Assembly (NCBI GenBank): GCA_025355915.1
Contig: JANXYT010000194.1
Span: 1 to 5,392 of the forward strand
Direction of reading: 5' to 3'
Length of the DNA: 5,392 nt
Origin: Holophagaceae bacterium
Lineage (GTDB): Bacteria; Acidobacteriota; Holophagae; Holophagales; Holophagaceae
Under the pieces are notes generated by a model. That model saw only the letters and a list, made by a program, of their open reading frames with translations. It was not told where the DNA came from and ran no database searches. How positions within the stretch are numbered: the first letter of the stretch is position 1; the number at the start of each line of letters is the position of its first letter. The translations under genes and the position numbers were made by a program. Positions 1-5,000 of the stretch are shown here, piece after piece.

Positions 1-28
1 GAGAATGCAAGTCAACCAGTCATTCATG

Positions 29-46
29 TTGTGATCGTTTTCACAA
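29..46. promoter_or_regulatory. CRP/FNR-family type operator palindrome
   Basis: The sequence TTGTGATCGTTTTCACAA is a perfect inverted repeat with 6-base arms (TTGTGA/TCACAA) and a 6-base spacer. It contains the exact core TGTGA-N6-TCACA known for CRP-type regulators. Its centre is about 64 bases before the porin ATG, in the AT-richer leader, which is a sensible place for control of the operon. If TATGCT at 57-62 is the -10 element, the site overlaps the -35 region; a weaker -10 further downstream would place it near the class II activator position. Activation and repression cannot be told apart from the sequence. The match to the CRP core is direct; the identity of the regulator is inferred. 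Confidence 0.6.
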
Positions 47-56
47 AGGTCTTCCC

Positions 57-62
57 TATGCT
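57..62 (+). promoter_or_regulatory. Possible -10 element (weak)
   Basis: TATGCT matches four of six positions of the sigma-70 -10 consensus and lies 11 bases after the CRP-like palindrome. No good -35 box is found at 16-18 bases spacing, which would fit a promoter that needs an activator. This is only a candidate; a transcription start has not been shown. Confidence 0.25.
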
Positions 63-101
63 CTAAGGTGATCTCGCTGCTCTCACATAAAGGTCGCCGC
101 C

Positions 102-1499
102 ATGGCCCGAACGGGGATTTCCCCCACCTCCAGAGTCCTCCTGCTCACCGCGGTGTTGCTCCCCCTGGGCGCGCCCGCCGCGGAGGTGGAGGCCTATGGC
201 ACCACCCTGGCGCGGTACTGGACCCAGTCCTATCCGGACCTCAGCAAGAACCGCTATGTCCCGTTGACCCAGTTCGTGGGGATCGATGCCACCGGGCTGG
301 GCGAGGCGCCCTGGTCCCTGCATCTGTTTGGCTGGGGCAAGACGGATCTGGCGGATCAGAGTTCCCCCGGCGGCAAGGGTGGGGGGGATCTGACCTACGC
401 CTACTTCCTGTACCGCGCCCCGAAGTCGAACGGCGAGGTCAAGCTCGGCCGGTTCGCCGCCCAGGGGGCCGCGGGCCTGGAAACGGTGGACGGGATGAGC
501 GCACGGGCTGACCTGCGGGGCGGGTTCACCATCGCCGTGTTCGGCGGCAAACCCGTGAACTACGACCCGGAGGGCGCGCCCAAGGCCGCCCCCCGGGATT
601 TCATGGTCGGCGGACGCCTCGCCTGGCGGGCCAACCGGTACGGAGAACTCGGCCTCTCCTACCTGCAGGATGGCACTCAGCCCAAGGCACAACCGGCTCT
701 GCCGGGTCAGCCGGTGCTCGAGGATCATTCCCGGAAGCTGCTGGGCGCGGATCTCCGCCTCTCGCCCCACGCCTCGTTCGACGTGAGCGGGCGGGTGACC
801 TTCAATGAGAAGACGTCCGACGGCGCGGCCGTCTCCAGTGGCAACTCGCGCCTGGCCGGGCAGGACTACCTCATGAGCTGGAAGCTCACCCGGACGATCC
901 AGTTCTCCGGCAACTATGTGGAGCGGAACTTCAAGGACTACTACGCGGGCACCAACCTGCCCGCCCTGTTCCGCCAGATCGAGACGGAGAAGTACAAGGC
1001 CCACTCGGGCCTGCTCTCGTTCGGCATCGGCGGACCCCTCCAGTTCAGCGCGGACTACCGGAAGGCCCGCCGGGAGGGCAATGGCGACAGTTCCCGGGCC
1101 GGGGTGGAGCTCCGGACGACCTCGGAGCGCCTGAAACTCAAATCGGGCCTGGCCTACCACCGCGTCACCGCGTCGGAGGTTCCCCTTATTGGAGGGACCG
1201 TGGCGTTCTACAGCCTCTCGCACCACGAAACCCGGCTCTGGCTGTTGCATGACGCAGGGCGGTACTACCTCAGCCTCGATGGCCTGAGCTATGTCTTTGA
1301 CGACAAGAACAATCCCATGCTCAACGGGGAGCCCAAATCCTACCTGGGCGTGGCGTCGCTGGGCTTCCGGCCGACCGGAGGCCTGACCGTGTCGGGGGAT
1401 GTCAGCTATGGCATGAACGCGCTCTACAAGAAGGAGGTCCGGGGCCTCCTGAGGATCGACTTCCGCTTTGGCTCCGGTGGCAAGGGGGGTGGCAAGTGA
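102..1499 (+). CDS. Outer-membrane beta-barrel protein of a porin-cytochrome conduit
   Basis: This is a 465-residue exported protein. A signal peptide is clear: Arg3 and Arg11, hydrophobic stretch 12-22, and cleavage after the Ala-Pro-Ala-Ala run near residues 26-27. The mature part alternates polar and hydrophobic residues in many short stretches bounded by Gly/Asp/Asn turns (for example 71-79, 97-106, 181-189, 266-274, 312-320, 386-393, 427-436, 446-456). By eye this gives roughly 18-20 transmembrane strands. It has no cysteine, so it binds no c-type heme and lacks the CXXC found in MtrB. LGRF (115-118), ETVDG (127-131) and FGGKPV (147-152) recall barrels found beside multiheme cytochromes in Geobacter-type clusters, but the family assignment is inferred. 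The last strand ends at Phe454-Arg-Phe456 and is followed by a Gly/Lys tail. ATG 102 follows AAAGGT with 7 bases spacing. The gene overlaps the next cytochrome gene, which supports a role as the pore holding an electron-transfer complex. Confidence 0.75.
   Translation: MARTGISPTSRVLLLTAVLLPLGAPAAEVEAYGTTLARYWTQSYPDLSKNRYVPLTQFVGIDATGLGEAPWSLHLFGWGKTDLADQSSPGGKGGGDLTYAYFLYRAPKSNGEVKLGRFAAQGAAGLETVDGMSARADLRGGFTIAVFGGKPVNYDPEGAPKAAPRDFMVGGRLAWRANRYGELGLSYLQDGTQPKAQPALPGQPVLEDHSRKLLGADLRLSPHASFDVSGRVTFNEKTSDGAAVSSGNSRLAGQDYLMSWKLTRTIQFSGNYVERNFKDYYAGTNLPALFRQIETEKYKAHSGLLSFGIGGPLQFSADYRKARREGNGDSSRAGVELRTTSERLKLKSGLAYHRVTASEVPLIGGTVAFYSLSHHETRLWLLHDAGRYYLSLDGLSYVFDDKNNPMLNGEPKSYLGVASLGFRPTGGLTVSGDVSYGMNALYKKEVRGLLRIDFRFGSGGKGGGK
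1482..1498 (+). promoter_or_regulatory. Ribosome binding site and overlapping GTG start of the pentaheme gene
   Basis: AAGGGGGGT (1482-1490) lies five bases before a GTG (1496-1498) whose last two bases are the first two of the porin stop codon TGA (1497-1499). The arrangement GTGA implies translational coupling of the two proteins. The GTG is needed, because the first in-frame ATG lies at residue 47, after the signal peptide and lipobox. The ribosome binding site is coded within the Gly/Lys tail of the porin. Confidence 0.75.
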
Positions 1500-1975
1500 G
1501 GGGCTCCAAAGTTTCGCGCTATCTGGGGTTGGGGCTGGCGCTCTGTCTGGGCCTCCTCAATGCCTGCTCGCTGTTGTCACCGGACACCAGTTTTGCCCCC
1601 ACGCATCCGGAGAAGCTCGGCCCGGGCCGGCCCATGTGTTCCAGCTGCCACGAAAGCGAGACCTTCGCCGGTGCGCGGAAGCCCTACTCGGCCTTCGACC
1701 ATACGCCGGCCTTCCTGAAGGACCATGGCCTCGCTTCGGGCCGGGATGCGGGCACCTGCGCCGCCTGCCACGGCCAGTCCTTCTGCGCGGACTGCCACTC
1801 CGGGAAGACGATGATTCCGCCCGCCGTGCTGCTGGGCAACCGCCCGGACCGAGCTACCCCGCATCCAGCTGTCTACATCTCCCAACACCAGATCGACGGG
1901 AAGCTGGATCCGGCCCGCTGCTACACGTGCCACGGCAGGGCCAACAACGAACGCTGCAGGGCCTGCCACAAGTGA
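1496..1975 (+). CDS. Pentaheme c-type cytochrome lipoprotein
   Basis: This 159-residue protein has a lipoprotein signal peptide (basic residues 2-8, hydrophobic 10-21) with lipobox Leu-Asn-Ala-Cys, the lipidated Cys being residue 24. Ser25 follows rather than Asp, which agrees with outer-membrane sorting. Five canonical heme sites follow: CSSCH 48-52, CAACH 88-92, CADCH 97-101, CYTCH 142-146 and CRACH 154-158. Non-motif histidines at 37, 69, 77, 123 and 131 could be distal ligands, so five bis-His hemes are possible. The middle part (HTPAFLKDHGL at 69-79, then CAACHGQSFCADCH) has the look of small cytochromes of the c3/c7 type found in electron-transfer clusters of Geobacter relatives; a specific orthologue such as ExtK or ExtL is not claimed. 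It is translationally coupled to the porin and sits 62 bases before the giant cytochrome gene. It likely passes electrons to or from the pore at the inner or outer leaflet (inference). Confidence 0.85.
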   Translation: MRGSKVSRYLGLGLALCLGLLNACSLLSPDTSFAPTHPEKLGPGRPMCSSCHESETFAGARKPYSAFDHTPAFLKDHGLASGRDAGTCAACHGQSFCADCHSGKTMIPPAVLLGNRPDRATPHPAVYISQHQIDGKLDPARCYTCHGRANNERCRACHK

Positions 1976-2037
1976 TGCGGGGGGCTCGCCTCCGAAGTAC
2001 GGCCTATTTACAAACAAATGGATGAAGGGTGGACACC
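1976..2037 (+). other. Spacer between the two cytochrome genes
   Basis: This 62-base spacer begins GC-rich and ends with an AT-rich patch, TATTTACAAACAAAT (2005-2019), that stands out from the flanking DNA. No stable hairpin with a T-run is seen, so there is no sign of a terminator and read-through from the pentaheme gene is expected. The patch could assist ribosome loading or hold a weak internal promoter. Confidence 0.5.
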
Positions 2038-2040
2038 ATG
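2025..2040 (+). promoter_or_regulatory. Ribosome binding site fixing the start of the giant cytochrome
   Basis: AAGGGTGG (2025-2032) lies five bases before ATG 2038. An in-frame TGA at 2023-2025 means only this ATG or an in-frame GTG at 2029-2031 can begin the protein. The GTG is buried in the binding site, so ATG 2038 is preferred. Confidence 0.75.
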
Positions 2041-5000
2041 AGGGACCCACGGACACCTTGGCATGCGCGCTGCGTCGCAGTGGTTCTCTGCCTGGCGGGC
2101 CTCCTGGCCTGCTCCACCAGCCGGGACGGCGGCGGCGGCGTCAACCTCATCACGGCCCAGGGGTCCCATCCCGCGGGGTTCATCACCAGCCACATCGGTG
2201 CCGCCCTGGTCTCGATCGATCAGTGCAAGGGCTGCCATGGACAGGATCTGTCAGGCGGAATCGCCAAGGCCTCCTGCTTCACGGCCGCCTGCCACCACGA
2301 TCCAATCCCCGGCTGGGCCCTGCCTGGAGCCCACGGCCTTCGGGCCAAGCTCGCTCCTGATAGCACCGGCGCCGGCTTCGCCTCCTGCCAGGTCTGCCAT
2401 GGCGCCGCCTTCGCGACGTCGCTGAAGGCCACCAATGGCACCTCAACTTCCTGCACGTCCTGCCACGGCGTGGCCGCACCCCATCCCGCCAAGCCCTGGC
2501 ACACGACCGCGTCCAATCACGCGACCACCGATCCTGCGAATGCGGCCGTCTGCGCCAAGTGCCACTTCCCCGGCGCCCCCGTCAACCCCGTGGGGCATCC
2601 TGCGACCGCTGCCCCGGCAGGTACCGCGCCCGGATGTTTCAACAACACCCTCTGCCACGGACCCGGGGCGGCGCCCCATGCCCTGGGCGCGATCTGGACC
2701 CAAGCGACCAGCACGGCCTTCCACGGCCTTGAGGCCAAGAAGGATCTGGCCTCCTGCCAGACCTGCCACGGCACGCCGGGCACCACCAGCTTTGCGGGCG
2801 GCTCCGCCAGCACGAAGTGCACCACCTGCCACACCCAGGGAAAGGCCCACGCCAATGTCTGGCATGCGGCGCCGGTGGGGATCTTCCCCGGCTACGTGGC
2901 CTCCCACCGGGATGCGGGAAACCGCGCTGTGGCCTGCGCCATCTGCCATGACGGTACCAAGGGCCGCCCGGCGCCCGACCCCAGCGCGCCCAGCTGCTTC
3001 TCGGCCACGGCCAACAGCGTGGCCTGCCATGTGAACGGTCCCGGCCAGCCCAACCATGCGGTGCCCTTCCTGACCACCACCCACACCGGCGTGGGGCAGG
3101 CGGGCTTCGATGCAAACTGCGGACTCTGCCATGCCGTGTCGGGGGTGTCCCCCATCGCCACGGCCCCGCTCTGCAACGTGTGCCACCAGGCGGGCTCGCC
3201 CCTGACCCTGAGCAACTGCACCTCCTGCCACGCCAAGCCGCCGGTGGGCACGGCCTTCCCAGACATCGCCGGAAGCCACGCCAAGCACAATGCCCTGGCC
3301 AACGTGGCCGGCGCCTGCGCAGCCTGCCATCAGGCCGCCGATTCCGGCACCCAGACCCACTACGATCACGCCAATGGCCGTCCCGGCCGCGACGCGCTGC
3401 GCGTGGGCCCCGGCCTGGTGGCCACGGATCCCGCCTACCGCGCCAAGGCAGGGGCGGTCAGCTTCAACGCCACAACCCAGACCTGCAGCAACGTGAGCTG
3501 CCATGGCGGCCAGGTCACCCCGAGCTGGCTGAACGGCACCCTCGCCCCCAACACCGAGGCGGGTTGCCGCGCCTGCCACGCCCTTGGAACCGCCCAGGGC
3601 ACGCCCGAGAACAACAGCCCCTACTCAGGCCTCCATGCCCTGCACCTGAATTCCACGCAGAACCTCCAGTGCGTGGAATGCCACAACATGGCCAATGGCA
3701 CCACCGGGGCCCTGAACCACTTCAAGTCCCTCAACACCGCGCCCATGGAAGGACCTGCGGGACAGACCGTGGCCTTCAGCACCACCACGCCCGCCGCCGC
3801 CTATGACATCGCCACGCAGGGCTGCGGCACCGGCGGCGCCTTCAGCTGCCATGGTCACAGCCACAGCGCCGCCTCCACCTGGAAGGGCGGCGGCAGCCAT
3901 GCGGTGCCCTACACCGGAACCGCCCACACCAGCGTCAACAACCCGACCTCGTTCACCAGCAGTTGCGGCAGCTGTCACGCGGTGTCGGGGTCGTCCCCGA
4001 ATTCCAGCGCACCGCTTTGCACCACCTGCCACCAGGCCGGGTCGCCTCTGACCGTGACCAACTGCGCCTCGTGTCACAGCAAGCCGCCCGTGGGCACCGT
4101 CTTCCCCGACGTCGCCGGGACCCACGCCAAGCACAACGCGCTGACCGGGTTCACCGCGCAGTGCAGCACCTGCCACAGCAACGCGGACGCCGGATCCCAG
4201 ACCCACTACGACCATGCCAATGCCCGCCCGGGCAAGGACGCCCTCCGGGTGGCCCCGGGCGTGACGGCCTTCCTGGCCACGGTCAGCGGAAAGTCCGCCA
4301 CCGCAAGCTTCGATGGCGCGGCCTTGACCTGCTCCAACATCCGTTGCCACGGTGGCCTCACCGCGCCCAACTGGCGCACCGGCTCCATCGCGGTGACCAC
4401 CGAGGCTGGCTGCCGGGCCTGCCACAGCCTGGGCACCGCCGCGGGCCTGCCGGAAAGCAACAGCGCCTACTCGGGCCTGCATGCCTTCCACCTGGGCGGC
4501 ACCGTGAACGCGCAGTGCGTCGACTGCCACAACCTGGCGAATGGCAGCACCGGGGCGCTGAACCACTTCACGGCCCTCGCCACCACCCAGATGGAGGGAC
4601 CCGCCAGTGGGACCATCTCGCTCGCCGGAGGCACCTACACCCCGGCCACTCAGACCTGCACGGTCACCTGCCACAGCCAGGTCCACAGCAACTTCACCTG
4701 GGTCGGCGGCGCCAACCATGCGGTGCCGTACCAGGCCTCCGCTCATACCACCGTGAATCAAGCGGGCTTCGATTCCAACTGCAAGACCTGCCATGCCCTC
4801 ACCGGCAGCGTCTCGCCCATGAGCACCGCCCCCACCTGCACCACCTGCCACACCGCCGGGTCGCCTCTGACCGTGGCCAACTGCGCCTCCTGCCATGGCA
4901 AACCACCCGTGGGGACTACCTTCCCGGACATCGCCGGGAAACACGCGAAACACAATGCCCTGCCGGAGCTGGCGGGATCCTGCGCGGACTGCCATAGCGG

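Larger units (their letters stand above)
1..101. other. Noncoding leader upstream of the porin gene
   Basis: No convincing gene is seen here. The first 60 bases contain 25 G/C (about 42%), much lower than the coding DNA that follows, as expected for a promoter region. In the porin frame a TGA at 69-71 closes the frame upstream, so the porin cannot start earlier than that. The region holds a perfect CRP-like palindrome (29-46), a weak -10-like TATGCT (57-62) and the porin ribosome binding site (AAAGGT, 89-94). The end of any upstream gene lies outside the window. Confidence 0.7.

Noticed and set aside
10..22. Short direct repeat AGTCA-ACC-AGTCA in the leader
   Set aside because: Only five bases long; too likely by chance to report as an operator or half-site pair.
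29..46. The leader palindrome read as a transcription terminator
   Set aside because: The 6-base AT-rich stem is weak and no T-run follows it. The arms match the CRP core exactly, so an operator is the better reading.
63..1250. Long open frame on the minus strand opposite the porin gene (395 codons)
   Set aside because: The product is a Gly/Ala/Arg/Val-rich string with no recognisable domain. It lies wholly opposite a barrel gene that has a clear signal peptide and ribosome binding site. High GC leaves few stops on the opposite strand.
1468..2025. Plus-strand open frame of 185 codons covering the pentaheme gene
   Set aside because: Out of frame with the five CXXCH motifs and lipobox of the 1496-1975 gene, and has no comparable features.
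2443..3579. Long minus-strand open frame opposite the giant cytochrome (378 codons)
   Set aside because: It mirrors the repeated Cys/His/Ala/Gly codons of the cytochrome, giving a low-complexity Gly/Ala/Val/Arg/His product without domains or signal. It is a compositional shadow.
3963..4997. Plus-strand open frame in another phase (344 codons)
   Set aside because: Arg/Pro/Gln/His-rich text produced by reading the cytochrome repeats out of frame; the true frame shows about 14 intact heme motifs over the same span.
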